A stretch of 64,000 nucleotides of DNA from NCBI GenBank assembly GCA_020137815.1, contig CM035357.1, positions 372,001-436,000 on the forward strand. Reading direction: 5' to 3'. The stretch comes from Hormiphora californensis. Its lineage: Eukaryota > Ctenophora > Tentaculata > Cydippida > Pleurobrachiidae. Under the pieces are notes generated by a model that saw nothing but the letters and a program-made list of their open reading frames with translations, searched no databases and had not been told where the DNA came from. Position 1 is the first letter of the stretch; every line of letters starts with the position of its first letter. The translations under genes were made by a program, and so were the position numbers. Positions 54,134-64,000 of the stretch are shown here, piece by piece.

Positions 54134-54812
54134 CCACTTTTATTTAAAATAATTATAATTAAAGCATATGGCCCATCTTTACCTAGAGTTTCTGTAATCT
54201 GTATGATTTACAACTTATTACCGTCTTGGGAATTGAGCCAAACACTTTGTCCTTCAGATATTATCCTGGCTAGCACATTTTCATGGTTTTACCTCGCCAG
54301 ATAGTCCCACTTCCAGTGTATTTTATATTGAACCTCCAGTAAGGGCTCTCTCAGAGCACTGGCTTCTCTTGTTTTAAAAATCGTCGAAAAAGCTCTCACA
54401 AAAAGAAGAAAACACATGGCTCCAAATAGTCTCCACTAGACAGTACGTACAACATGTACAAAACAGACAGATAGTACACATGTACATCTGCAGCATCTAC
54501 CATGTACAAAAAACAGCATGGGATATTCATAGTTCTGAACAGCCAGCTGAGACCTCAGGTCTCAGAGATGAACACTAAACAGTCGCGTGACTGAACTTGA
54601 GGTTCAGTTACGATCTGTTTTACAACAAGGCGCTATTTACCGCAGATCAGCTCTCTTTACACATTGGCAAAAAAATATTAAAAATATAAAGTCACGTACG
54701 CACGTTCCTTGATCTGTTCGACAGAATTACTCGGCAGAATTACTTGAACTAGCTTTACTTGAATTACTTGAGTTAGCTTGAACAAATATATATGTTTTGT
54801 GTTCCGCATATA
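54134..54812. other. Gene-free stretch downstream of the Ly6 gene
   Basis: It contains small palindromes (CTGAGACCTCAGGTCTCAG at 54549-54567, and ACTGAACTTGAGGTTCAGT near 54592) similar to the right end of the element at 32472-33138. No gene seen. Confidence 0.45.
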
Positions 54813-55458
54813 TCAGATGAGTCCCTGAAGCCCCCAGTACGTTGACAACAAGATAAGAGCACCCTGTAACCACCAACCAGTACCAACTATCCTGGAGGCC
54901 CCATTGACATACTCAGGCATCTCACCATTACACAGGTCCACATAGCACGGCACATTATAGGCACATTCCCCCAGCTCACTATTCAGGGAATATTTAGAAC
55001 TCTCTGTCATGAGGGATTTAGTAAGGATGGGAATCACACTGTCACATGCAGCGTGGGCGTAGGCACATGACTTCCAGCGGAGTTCGAATTTAACTGTGTT
55101 GATGATGTATTGGGTGCGGAATGAAAAGCAGGCATCGTTCTCATCCCCTGAACACTGTTCTGTGATGTTTTCTTGATTACAATCTGAATAGAGAGGGGAT
55201 GTTGTTAGACACGGTTTATTGATTTAAATAGACAGCTGAGTTTTTATTACGATACTAGAGCCAGATTTGTAACTGTTATTGTTGAAAAATAGTATTTCTA
55301 GTTTACCGGATTTATGTACCTATTCGATCGCTGAGTAGTCCAACAGATTCGGGTACTCTAGTTCCGTTCAGATAGGTGAAATCCATGCATTTGTGGCACT
55401 CGAGAGCAGAGGTTGTGTTGAGACAAAGGATGAGTAACAAACCCACAACCGTCCACAT
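54813..55458 (-). CDS. Ly6/uPAR (three-finger) domain protein, GPI-anchored, two exons, 169 residues
   Basis: Exon 1 is 55320-55458 and exon 2 is 54813-55183, on the minus strand, with a 136-bp intron (GTACAT ... CTCTATTCAG) in phase 1. The product begins with a signal peptide (MWTVVGLLLILCLNTTSA), and the mature part starts LECHKC at residues 19-24. The cysteine pattern is that of a Ly6 three-finger domain: CxxC at the start, further pairs in the middle (CSGDENDAC, then KSCAYAHAAC) and the diagnostic end CYVDLCNG. After it a small-residue site (NGAS) is followed by a hydrophobic tail (LQGALILLSTYWGLQGLI), a typical GPI-anchor signal. It would be a cell-surface protein; the partner is unknown. 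The start is the first ATG before the signal peptide. Only part of exon 2 shows up as an ORF, so ORF-based searches miss the gene. Confidence 0.88.
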
Positions 55459-56243
55459 AATTACATAGAGCTGTCAAGTGGATTATAATTATATAGAGCT
55501 GTTGTTGAAAAGAAATTAAGAGGAAAATAAAAGACTGGAAAGAAGAAGGGGCAATTATAAAAGACCGGAGCTAATGCACGTAAGGCTAGAGTTTTAATTG
55601 ATGCGTTAATAAAGTGTAAAGACAAAATTAATAGGGCCCGGAAATCAGACAGCCACTAAATAACATACAAAATTAATTTTATCAACTACAACCAATCATT
55701 GACAAATCCACTATGTGTCATAAACAATAAGTTATTGGTCCCCGTGTGTATTATAGGACCCCTACAACAGGCTTCACGCCCATGGCAACTTGTTGAGTAA
55801 GGGCAACAGCTTTTATAAAATCAAATCAAAGGCATGATGCTGATGGAAATCTACTACTTCGCTCCGACGCTGTCAGAGCATTGGTCTGACAGTACGGACG
55901 TACAGGACAAAAGAAAATATATTTGATTTTTGAATAACTATCTTCATAATGCACATACTGCGGAATATGATAACACAATGGAGAGGTCAATAAGATCAAT
56001 GAGAAAAGGGTCAATATGGTCAATAAGATCAATAAGAAAAGGGTCAATATGCTCTGACAGGCGAAGAGAGCTACATAGTACAGTACTGTCGAGCAATAAA
56101 AGGATCACAGTGATAAAGGATCTCGCTGTGAGTTACGTGATCTGCTCACATACAGTACGGGATGTCAGAACCGCGCTATATAAACTAGTTTTGATACGTG
56201 AAGGTTACTGGAAGAAAATCGAAATGGAAATGGATCAATTCAG
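55459..56243. other. Gene-free stretch upstream of the Ly6 gene
   Basis: It contains the dispersed palindromic motif at 55870-55892, and a 33-bp tandem (GTCAATAAGATCAAT.AGAAAAGGG) at 55986-56051. The ORF 55930-56253 runs through this repeat and is not supported. Confidence 0.45.
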
Positions 56244-56539
56244 TTTATTATAATTTGGAGATGTCGCGTCGAAGTGATGGTCGTTCGTTCAGCGGTATCT
56301 AAGCGACAGTGCTCCTTCATAAAACACTTTATGTGCCCAAAGCTGTAAAGCTGTTGCTCACACTTTTGGAACTTCCAGTGGAAGTTTATCAATATTTTCG
56401 AATGACTTTTAACATGTCAGTCCACATAGTTACCAATTCAGTTGCCATGGCAACAGTGTTATTGACGTTGAAAGGGCGAAAAGAAGCCGGGTGGGTTATC
56501 AAAAGGCCTTACTTGAAGCGCACCCAATGGGTGCGCTAG
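56244..56539 (+). mobile_element. Helitron-like non-autonomous element, family B, copy 1
   Basis: The 5' end is TTATTATAATTTGGAGATG (its first bases are worn). The 3' end is a hairpin GCGCACCCAATGGGTGCGC whose last C begins CTAG, followed by T. Copy 2 starts at the very next base, so the two lie head to tail. The body contains the GCTCCTTCATAAAAC module shared with family A. Confidence 0.65.
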
Positions 56540-56850
56540 TCTCTATTATAATTTGGAGATGAACGTCGAAGTCGAAGTCGTTCGTTAGGCGGTATCTAAG
56601 CGACAGACTGCTCCTTCATAAAACACTTTATGTGATCAAAGCTGTAAAGCTGTTACTCACACTTTTGGAACTTCCAGTGAAAGTTTGTCAATATTTTCGA
56701 ATGACTTTTAACATGCCAGTCCCCATAGTTACCAATTCAGTTGCCATGGCAACCGTGTTATTGACGTTAAAAGGGGCGAAAAGAACCACCCGGCGAAGCC
56801 GGGTGGGTTATCAAAAAGCCCTTACTTGAGGCGCACCCAATGGGTAGTAG
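56540..56850 (+). mobile_element. Helitron-like non-autonomous element, family B, copy 2
   Basis: The 5' end is TCTCTATTATAATTTGGAG, close to the classical Helitron start TCTCTACTA. The body is about 90% like copy 1. The 3' hairpin is damaged (GCGCACCCAATGGGTAG). Confidence 0.65.
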
Positions 56851-57893
56851 TAGTACCATAAAATACAAACAGTACGTTTCCAGCTAGGCTATCTTCCAAG
56901 CACTTTCAATCTAGGCTTGAGTAGAGGGAAGTATAGATCACGTACGAGCTTCTTTTACTATTCTTAGAACCGGGTTGTTGAGTAACATGAAGATGGGGAA
57001 AATAATGGGATACAATACTTTCTTCCCATACTGCAGCCGAGCAACCATTCACGTTTCAATTTCATACCTCTCTCAATCAATCTCTCTCACTCTCCCTCTC
57101 TCTTACTCTCTATCGCTCTCCCATTTACCTTGCTTATATCTATATACTAACTGGGTTGATGAGTAGCAACTAGAATGGACTGGAAAAAACAACAAGGGAA
57201 TCTTCTTCCGCTATATTGGCCAACTACATAAGCCCGATTGGCCAACTACATAAGCCCGAATCTGCCATTGGCGGTTCAGTTGCGGTATCAATACTTTGAT
57301 CTAAATTCCACCGAATACTAACCTAACTTTGTTTTAGTTACTCAAACCTTTTCTCTCCGTTGCTTTATATGTACCCAACTCCAACTTTCTCTCCCATGGC
57401 TCACTGTAAATTTATCTGTGTTCCACTATCTTGATATTATGCTGTCTACCCCTCCCTCTCCCACTCCCCCAAAGTTCACTTTAAACAGGGGGCAATCTCT
57501 GTGATTGAATCCAGTTTACATCCTTTCCAACAAAACATGTCTCCCCCTCCCGACCCCCCCCTCTTGTACTAGAACGGTGTGGTATACAGGATCATCACCA
57601 AATATATTATATATTATAGGTGCTGCCCTTATAGCTTGTCGTTCTAGAAGTCTATAGCATTTTCCTCCAAATTTTAACTACTCATCTCACCAGATCTCAC
57701 CACTATGGATAATTCTTCCCAAAAAAGCTCAACCACGGATACAGAATCACCCTGTATGACATATAAGAAGGAAAGTAATATAAGCATTATTTTCCTTCTT
57801 CTCTAGAAACTTCTCCGTTGCTATTGCTCTCAGCTAGATTTTGTTTTTTACCCAAGATTGGTTAAATTTTAGTTTCCAAAATACTGATCCTCA
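56851..57893. other. Gene-free stretch before the GPCR at 57894
   Basis: A TTGGCCAACTACATAAGCCC duplication lies at 57217-57258 and a CT-rich run at 57070-57125. An ATG at 57704 opens a 30-odd-codon frame with NSS and SSTTDTES segments. It could be an upstream N-terminal exon, but no splice link was found. Confidence 0.4.
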
Positions 57894-58877
57894 ATGTACA
57901 GAGTCATGAACGGATCAGAGTTCTATCTCCCGACGATGGTATCTATTCCCCTGGCGATTAGCAACTTTGTCGTTGCCTTCGTCGCCATCACTGGTAACGG
58001 CCTCGTCCTCTATTCCTCTCTCCGATATAATGCCATTCAAATTGATGAAATATCACTGGAGCTGCTTAGGAACCTCGCATTGGCTGACGTGTTGTATGCT
58101 ATCTGTACTATTCTCCCCTACTTCATCACCCTGTCCGTCCGAGAGTGGGTGCTTGGCCCGGTTTACTGCCTTATCCAGGGTAGAATCTCCTACATCCCGT
58201 GTTCAGTAAACGCCCTTACCGTCCTCTCTATATCGGCATACCGACTGAAACTCATCATTTCCCACCACATCTCTCTGAGGACAGTTAGGGTGGTGATTGC
58301 CATGATCTGGATGTTTACTATCTCTATCGGTGTCATAGGGCATATCTACCAACTGGGGGCATTCTTCAACCCTTATATCGGGGCGTGTATGAGTGATGTC
58401 GGGGCGACATCCATCCTGATGTTCTATCTAATTGTCATCGTGTGTATTCCTCTCGCAGGAATTCTATCTATCAATCTGGTTCTGCTGGGGGTAGCGATGC
58501 GGGAATACCACTCTATTAACAGCCGAGTCAACTTCAAAGCATTGTTCGTCATCATGGCCCTATCAGGGTCATTCGTGTTGAGCTGGGGACCCTATCTTGT
58601 CTTTACCTTCACATCAATGGCATCGCCTGATATCCCTCCGAGCACGGAGCTGATCATTTTCAATATATACAATCTGGACGTCTTTTGGAATCCCCTCCTT
58701 TACACGGTAACCAACAAACGCTTTGGGAGATATGTCCATGGCTTGATCTGTGGTGTGTTTGGATCTGGGAGTGGATCGGATGGGCAAGGTGTTTCTGATC
58801 GGAACGGAAATCGGCAAGGAAGTATTCCTACTCCGGTCAGTGATAAAGGAGCTACCACCAATGTGTCCAGTGTGTGA
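57894..58877 (+). CDS. Class A (rhodopsin-like) GPCR, single exon, 327 residues
   Basis: This is a seven-transmembrane receptor and a relative of the one at 30265: both share VSIPL before TM1, NA(L/I) after it, LL.NLA..D in TM2 and WVLG in the first extracellular loop. Landmarks: N35 in TM1, D65 in TM2, W85, C92 and C165 (disulfide), W139, SWGPY in TM6 (W231, P233) and NPLLY in TM7 (266-270). The DRY motif reads YRL (116-118). One N-glycosylation site is visible (NGS, residue 6). The start could be M1 or M5. The C-tail is glycine/serine-rich. The ligand cannot be told from the sequence. AATAAA follows at 59114. Confidence 0.93.
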   Translation: MYRVMNGSEFYLPTMVSIPLAISNFVVAFVAITGNGLVLYSSLRYNAIQIDEISLELLRNLALADVLYAICTILPYFITLSVREWVLGPVYCLIQGRISYIPCSVNALTVLSISAYRLKLIISHHISLRTVRVVIAMIWMFTISIGVIGHIYQLGAFFNPYIGACMSDVGATSILMFYLIVIVCIPLAGILSINLVLLGVAMREYHSINSRVNFKALFVIMALSGSFVLSWGPYLVFTFTSMASPDIPPSTELIIFNIYNLDVFWNPLLYTVTNKRFGRYVHGLICGVFGSGSGSDGQGVSDRNGNRQGSIPTPVSDKGATTNVSSV

Positions 58878-59099
58878 ACTGTGTGTGAACTGTGTGAACT
58901 GTGTGAACTGTGTGTGAACTGTGTGAACTGTGTGAACTGTGTGTGAACTGTGTGAACTGTGTGAACTGTGTGTGAACTGTGTGAACTGTGTGAACTGTGT
59001 GTGAACTGTGTGAACTGTGTGTGAACTGTGTGAACTGTGTGAACTGTGTGTGAACTGTGTGAACTGTGTGTGAACTGTGTGAACTGTGTGAACTGTGTG
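58866..59099. repeat. Minisatellite (GTGTGAACT/GTGAACT units) starting at the GPCR stop codon
   Basis: The array is made of 9- and 11-base units GTGAACTGT and GTGTGAACTGT. The TGA stop codon of the receptor lies in the first unit. The histidine/serine-rich ORFs on the minus strand (58614-59256) only translate this array. Confidence 0.93.
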
Positions 59100-59113
59100 C
59101 AGATGGAGTTGTA

Positions 59114-59119
59114 AATAAA
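59114..59119 (+). promoter_or_regulatory. Polyadenylation signal AATAAA
   Basis: The hexamer lies about 240 bases after the stop of the GPCR gene, directly behind the minisatellite. Confidence 0.5.
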
Positions 59120-59226
59120 TCCCACAAATGAACAACAAGGATCCGGATAACTTGACACTGTTGAAGGAAAATGAAACTACTGTAAAAAGAGGGATACATG
59201 AACATTGAAAACGGTAGAATATATAT

Positions 59227-59728
59227 CACTGCGCTGGCAAGCGCAAAGGTGGCCATCCCCTCCCCCCAGCCGCGCGTGCCAGAGTGCAGTAATAACTTTT
59301 TTCACTTTTTAGCCAAAAATGGCATTTTGCGACGCCCATAGGGAGGGCCCCACTGGACCAATCAGTCTGAAATTTGGTATACAGTGTCACAAAGTCTAGA
59401 TCTACTGTAGTTTAAAAGGGAAAGTCTCTATCTCTTTTGGTTTTAGAGATATGGCATCGTGAAAAAAGCAATAAGTGTCCCGGGTCTATCTATCTATCTA
59501 TCACTGCACTGGCAAGCGCAAAGGTGACCATCCCCTCCCCCCAGCCGCGCGTGCCAGAGTGCAGTAATAACTTTTTTCAGTTTTTAGCCAAAAATGGCAT
59601 TTTGCGACGCCCATAGGGAGGCCCCCACTGCACCGATCGGTCTGTTTAAAAGAACAAGTCTCTATCTCTTTTAGTTTTAGAGATATGGTATCGTGAAAAA
59701 AGCAATAAATGTCCCGGGTCTATGTATC
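59227..59728. repeat. 275-bp tandem duplication
   Basis: CACTGC(G/A)CTGGCAAGCGCAAAGG occurs at 59227 and 59502. Both units end in GTCCCGGGTCTAT. The second unit lacks about 40 bases present in the first. Confidence 0.88.
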
Positions 59729-59782
59729 GGAACAAGATTTTTAATATCTTCTCTGGCTGCTAATCTCACTTTCTCTCTCACA

Positions 59783-59847
59783 CAATAGGTAGAGCAATGG
59801 ACGCGAAACCCAGAGGTTGTCGGTTCGAGCCCGGCCCTCGCCAGATA
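59783..59847 (+). ncRNA. tRNA-like sequence with intact B box (tRNA-derived SINE or pseudogene)
   Basis: TAGGTAGAGC resembles a D arm, and GTCGGTTCGAGCCCGGC is a complete T arm with a perfect B box. The 3' acceptor part CCTCGCCA has no matching 5' strand and position 33 of the anticodon loop is not T. It is therefore not a functional tRNA. Confidence 0.5.
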
Positions 59848-60117
59848 TTTTTCTAATTTTCCTCCCTATTTAATCCTGAACAGATCTCATTCATTGAGGT
59901 TTATGTATCTATGGATAGACGCTGTTTTTACCAAAGTTGTCTAATTGTTCTTCTCATATGGATGAATCAACTGATGAGTCAGATCTGTCAGATTGATATA
60001 TTTTTGGCGTAGAGTTATAGAAGTGTTACAGAGACTACATAATTTAAAAAATGACTTTTGTCAGCTGTAACTATTTATCCCTGCAAATGTGCGTTTAATT
60101 CTTGTATTTATTCATTA

Positions 60118-60433
60118 CTAGCGCACCCATTGGGTGCGCCTCAAGTATAAAGGGCATTTTGATAACCCACCCGGCTTCGCCGTGTGGCTCATTTCGCCAC
60201 TTTCAACGTCAATAACACGGTTGCCATGGCAACTGAATTGGTAACTATGGTGACTGGCATGTTAAAAGTCATTCGAAAATATTAACAAACTTCCTCTGGA
60301 AGTTCCAAAAGTGTGAGCAACAGCTTTACAGCTTTGGGCCTATAAAGTGTTTTATGAAGGAGCAGACTGTCGCTTAGATACCGCCTAACGAACGACCATC
60401 ACTTCGACGTTCATCTCCAAATTATAATAGAGA
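60118..60433 (-). mobile_element. Helitron-like non-autonomous element, family B, copy 3
   Basis: Read on the minus strand it begins TCTCTATTATAATTTGGAG at 60433 and ends with the GGGTGCGC hairpin and CTAG at 60118, followed by T. It is the best preserved copy, with both termini intact. Confidence 0.7.
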
Positions 60434-60436
60434 TTT

Positions 60437-60925
60437 TTTCCCTGCCCGGGTGAATGCCCGAAGGGCATTCACCCGGGATGATGTTTTTAGCATGCACGTG
60501 CTAAAAAGATCATTCAGGGTTTAGAAATCAGCAGATCGTGTAGTTAACTAAAAGTGTCCGTCCGTCTGTCCACCGTTACACATAGTAACAAAGTCTGCTC
60601 CTTCATAAAACTTTCATCTCACGCTTCGTTGATTCAACAAAGTAAATGATTAACATACATTGTGGTGCGCAATTACTCGCTGATAGCACTTCTCACTACC
60701 ACCTGAAATCACTTTGGGCACCCTACAGCCATGCTATGAAGTGGAAGAACGTCTTCCAAGCATGAAACTACTGTCACACTAGTGACTCGAGTTGAGATGC
60801 GGTTAAAGTTGAAGCACTTGGTAACCGACTGGGGTCTCCTAAGCAACTGCCTTGGTTGCCACTTGCCATATCAACTGTTTTGATTACCATAGCAACTGCT
60901 TTGGTTACCATAGCAACTTACTTAG
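60437..60925 (-). mobile_element. Dispersed repeat family A, copy 2
   Basis: It is the inverted counterpart of 11517-11966. At the left it has a strong hairpin CCCGGGTGAATGCCC / GGGCATTCACCCGGG. It directly adjoins family B copy 3. GGTTACCATAGCAACT repeats lie at its right end (60880-60940). Confidence 0.7.
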
Positions 60926-61105
60926 TTACCTTAGTAACCAACATCGCATCATCCAAAAAAATGCTCTTTGAGCAAAAAATTCATCAGGAAATCCAGTTTT
61001 GAAGCTTATTTATCAATTTTAAATCCATTTGCGGCAGGGAAACACCGCATTATGAATACATAATGCAATAATTCTTGTTGAGAGAAAACGACATAAGATA
61101 GACAC

Positions 61106-61379
61106 TTCTCGAAGTCGTTCGTTCAGCGGTATCTAAGCGACAGACTGCTCCTTCATAAAACATTTCATGTACCCAAAGCTGTAAAGCTGCCATTTACACT
61201 TTTGGAACTTCCAGTGGACGTTTATTAATATTTTCGAATGCCTTTTAACATGCCAGTCCCCATAGTTACCAACTCAGTTGCCATGGCAACCGTGTTGAAA
61301 GGGGCGAAAAGAACCACCAGGCGAAGCCGGGTGGGTTATCAAGATGCCCTTACTTGAGCGCACCCAATGGGTGCGCTAG
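61106..61379 (+). mobile_element. Helitron-like non-autonomous element, family B, copy 4 (5' end lost)
   Basis: It starts within the family (GAAGTCGTTCGTTCAGCGGT) and ends with the intact hairpin GCGCACCCAATGGGTGCGC plus TAG, followed by T. Confidence 0.65.
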
Positions 61380-62993
61380 TTATCTAGGTTACTGAATTGA
61401 TCCATTTCCAACTTCCCCAGTACCCGGGAATTCCCCCTGCATATAAAAGTACATTCAAAGTGTACAGCTGATCCCATTAAAAGTTTCTAAAAGTTTCTAA
61501 AACTCTTCCTTGTCTCAAGTTTCCGGTTCCATTTTATTTTCCATGTGGTATCTTTACCACTTTGTACAATTAATGTACAAGGCTCTGATCAGTCTTGGAG
61601 CAGCTAAAACTTAGTAAGGTAGTACATTAGCTATTACCAAGAAGATTCTCTTCCCCATTTAGTTCTTGCTCAGATCTCATATTCAGATTACCAAGAAGGA
61701 GTTTGCCAAACTCAGTTTGGGCTTGTTTTCTCTAGATGGCCTCTAGGTAAAACAAACCCTGAAGTGTTCTTAGAAACAGCTTAAGGTATTAAACCTGCTA
61801 GTATAGCAACTGGGGAAATTTTTCAAAGAAAACATAAACTTTTCTTGTCCCTGTTTTCAAGTCAATTAGTAAGATCGCCTCAGTTGCTGGTATAGGTTTG
61901 GTTCCAAGAACACATTAGGGTTTGTTTTACCTGATTTCAACTAGAGAAAACAAAACCTTCTTGGTAATTGCTAATATCTTTATGACATATTCAATTCGGT
62001 GCAATACTAAGAAAGTTGATAAGTTGTTTGTTTTTGTGTTCAACAAGCAGCAAGACCTCCAGTACAAATAGTTGGAACTAATGTGGAAAACAAACATAAC
62101 TATCGTGGTCTAATGTTGTCTAATGGTCTGGTATGTTGATCATCGTGGAAGGTCTCTTCAACCAATCTTCTGCTCAATCATCATCTGCCCGCGCTGTTCT
62201 CGAGAGTAGGGTATAATAGTCTGACAGCCCTTATGCAAAATCGTTTTTATTTTTACTTTCATTAATCATTATAATTGAGTCTAAGACTTCAGAGCCGTCA
62301 TCCACCTTGTAACTACTGTGTAGTTTCCGGGAGGGAGAGTTCATGTGTTTGCCAGTATATTATTATTATATTAGTAATAACTGGCATGAAGAACACACAG
62401 CCAAACCTCATCAAGCCAAACTTTGACATACCGTGCCAATTACACCCCAGCTGGCCAGCTAGGAGGCTTGACTGTTTGACTCGTCGTCGACCAGCGACAT
62501 GGACTAACTAGCCATGGTTGACAACCGGAAAGTTTTAACCGGAAAGTTTTTATTTATGTTCATCACGTTTTTTAAGTTATTTTTGGCCGCACCTCGATTT
62601 ACCGTGACAATTAAACCCCAGCTAGAAGTCCGGTAAATCGAGGCTTGACTGTTTGACTTGTCATATTATGGCTGTCGACAAACGTGACCTGTTATACGGA
62701 TAGTTATAATGCAGTCTGCCGCTGACAAGTTTTATAAGTTATTTTTGGCCGGGCTGTCATTTCCATATTCACTTTCTGTACATCTAATTTTCTACAACGC
62801 TTCTATTCACTATTGCAGTATAGTGTGATGTAGTTGCAGGAATAGCTATAGGATGGTCTGGATTGTATGGATTCTGCCAATATATCCAATACGATATTGT
62901 TAGAGCATTGTACAGTATCGGAGAGCAATTGTTCATTGAAGTTGTGAAGCTGAAAGATTATGTACATTGTTTGCCATGCTACGCAGTCTGTCT
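61380..62993. other. Gene-free stretch with a loose direct repeat
   Basis: AAACCCCAGCT..AGGCTTGACTGTTTGACT-type blocks occur near 62445 and 62612, the second with a CCTCGATTTACCG hairpin (62591-62642). The ORF 62275-62511 covers the first block and is not supported. Otherwise nothing is recognisable. Confidence 0.45.
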
Positions 62994-63049
62994 CTGTCTG
63001 GCGCCGCGACCCATCTGAGAATCAAATGGGGTATGGCGCCGCCATACAG
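62994..63049. repeat. GC-rich hairpin motif, copy 4
   Basis: It is the longest form of the motif: CTGTCTGGCGCCGCGACCC, a CCAT stem, GAGAATCAAATGGGG and TATGGCGCCGCCATACAG. A second GC-rich hairpin (CTCACACCGGGCC / GGCCCGGTGTGAG) follows at 63072-63105. Confidence 0.75.
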
Positions 63050-64000
63050 GTCTGTCTCCGGGCTCGCGTAAGCTCACACCGGGCCTTCGGCCCGGCCCGG
63101 TGTGAGAGCTGACAGGCAAGGAAGATGTCAATACACTGTGTGAACATTATATCATGTGTACACTTTCCTATTGTACATGTATTGTACATCGTACAATGGG
63201 AAAGTGTAAAATATCATTTCGTCATTCCCGCGTGATGCCCATTGTACTTCTACTAAAAAGCAAAATTAATGGCATTGTCTATAGCTATTCTCCAAACAAT
63301 ATAGCCCCTCCCTTTTGACGCAATCCAGCTTTTTCCTCCTCGTGAAACCATGGCAACAGAGTTAATGCCACACCCATCTCATTGTTTTGAGTTTCCCAAC
63401 ACCCTCTAATTCTCCATTGTTATGAATTGCTAATCACATGATAACTGAGTCACACATATCTCACATGGTCTAGCTAAATAATCTCACATCTGACATATTT
63501 CACCATCTGTGCTTCAAGTTCCATGTGTATTGTGTAACGTTCTCATGCCCTCATAATATGAGGACATGACAGAGCGGCACATGTCCTCATAATTATCATG
63601 TGTAATTGCGTACTCCTATAATAATTCCACGGCCATATCATTTGCATTATATGCATGTTAAGACCTCTGAACTGGCCATGTTCCAGAAACTTCTTTTTCA
63701 CCGCGGCAGCAGCGGGCCATGTGATGTGCAGAAGGTCGAAGAAGCATAAAATTCCAGTCAGTAGCTGCTGTTGCAGACGTCACAGTTCGAGGCAGTATAA
63801 TTTGATTTGAAAATATGATGCTATTAATCTTAATAAGCTTCGGTAGCTCTCTCTCTTCTCTTGCGTCAGTAGATTGTCAATTAAAACAGCTCTCCTCCAT
63901 TTCTTGATTTTTCTCCAATTTGGATTCCGTTCAAATAGTTTGACAGTTTTAGTTTGGAATATACTCTGCCATGTCAATCATGCTCTGACAGAATATATGA
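63050..64000. other. Gene-free end of the window with hairpins
   Basis: A hairpin lies at 63158-63207 (TACACTTTCC.ATTGTAC and its complement). A CTCATAATATGAGGACATG palindrome with a second TGTCCTCATAAT lies at 63547-63592. A degenerate CTGTCA...CTGACAG motif sits at 63967-63991. The minus-strand ORF 63780-63977 has no domain. Confidence 0.45.

Noticed and set aside
58614-59256. Histidine/serine-rich minus-strand ORFs
   Set aside because: They lie on the minisatellite and antisense to the receptor gene.

Overview
The window looks like nuclear DNA of an animal, probably an invertebrate and perhaps a cnidarian or another early-branching lineage. That placement is an inference with low confidence. 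It rests on intron-containing genes with GT/AG splice sites, three related rhodopsin-type GPCR genes, a Ly6/three-finger GPI-anchored protein, and LINE, Penelope-like, Helitron-like and foldback elements on an AT-rich background. I see no prokaryotic or plasmid features.

Layout. 0-14 kb is gene-poor and dense in short palindromes, tandem repeats and MITE-like elements, with a 5'-truncated Penelope-like element (1.9-2.8 kb, minus strand). 14-27.3 kb is a nested retrotransposon block. An older I-group LINE (LINE-A, about 15.5-27.2 kb) has an apparently three-exon ORF1, an ORF2 whose reverse transcriptase has been deleted, and an RNase H tail. Its RNase H domain is interrupted by a younger 7.7-kb LINE (LINE-B, 18.66-26.33 kb) with two long open ORFs, a TATTC-type tail and an 8-bp target duplication. 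27.5-27.9 kb holds a possible host exon on the minus strand.

30-31.4 kb holds a single-exon GPCR. 32-40.4 kb is a run of inverted-repeat elements: a 660-bp element with an 80-bp perfect palindrome, a duplicated 260-bp repeat broken by two later insertions, a 1.64-kb foldback element with a 9-bp target duplication, a 658-bp TIR element and an 893-bp hAT-like foldback element. 43-49.3 kb is a four-exon GPCR gene with two apparent frameshifts. The intron-exon junctions of its last two exons are tandemly multiplied. 49.8-53.2 kb is a 457-bp satellite array bracketed by direct repeats. 54.8-55.5 kb is a two-exon Ly6 gene on the minus strand. 56-61.4 kb carries Helitron-like non-autonomous elements around a second single-exon GPCR (57.9-58.9 kb). 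The rest is repeats.

How the genes relate. The three GPCRs share segment-level similarity and lack a canonical DRY motif, so they look like a local family of receptors. The Ly6 protein would be a cell-surface protein. Nothing in the sequence ties it functionally to the GPCRs. Most of the rest is mobile DNA, remarkable mainly for how many different families are palindromic.
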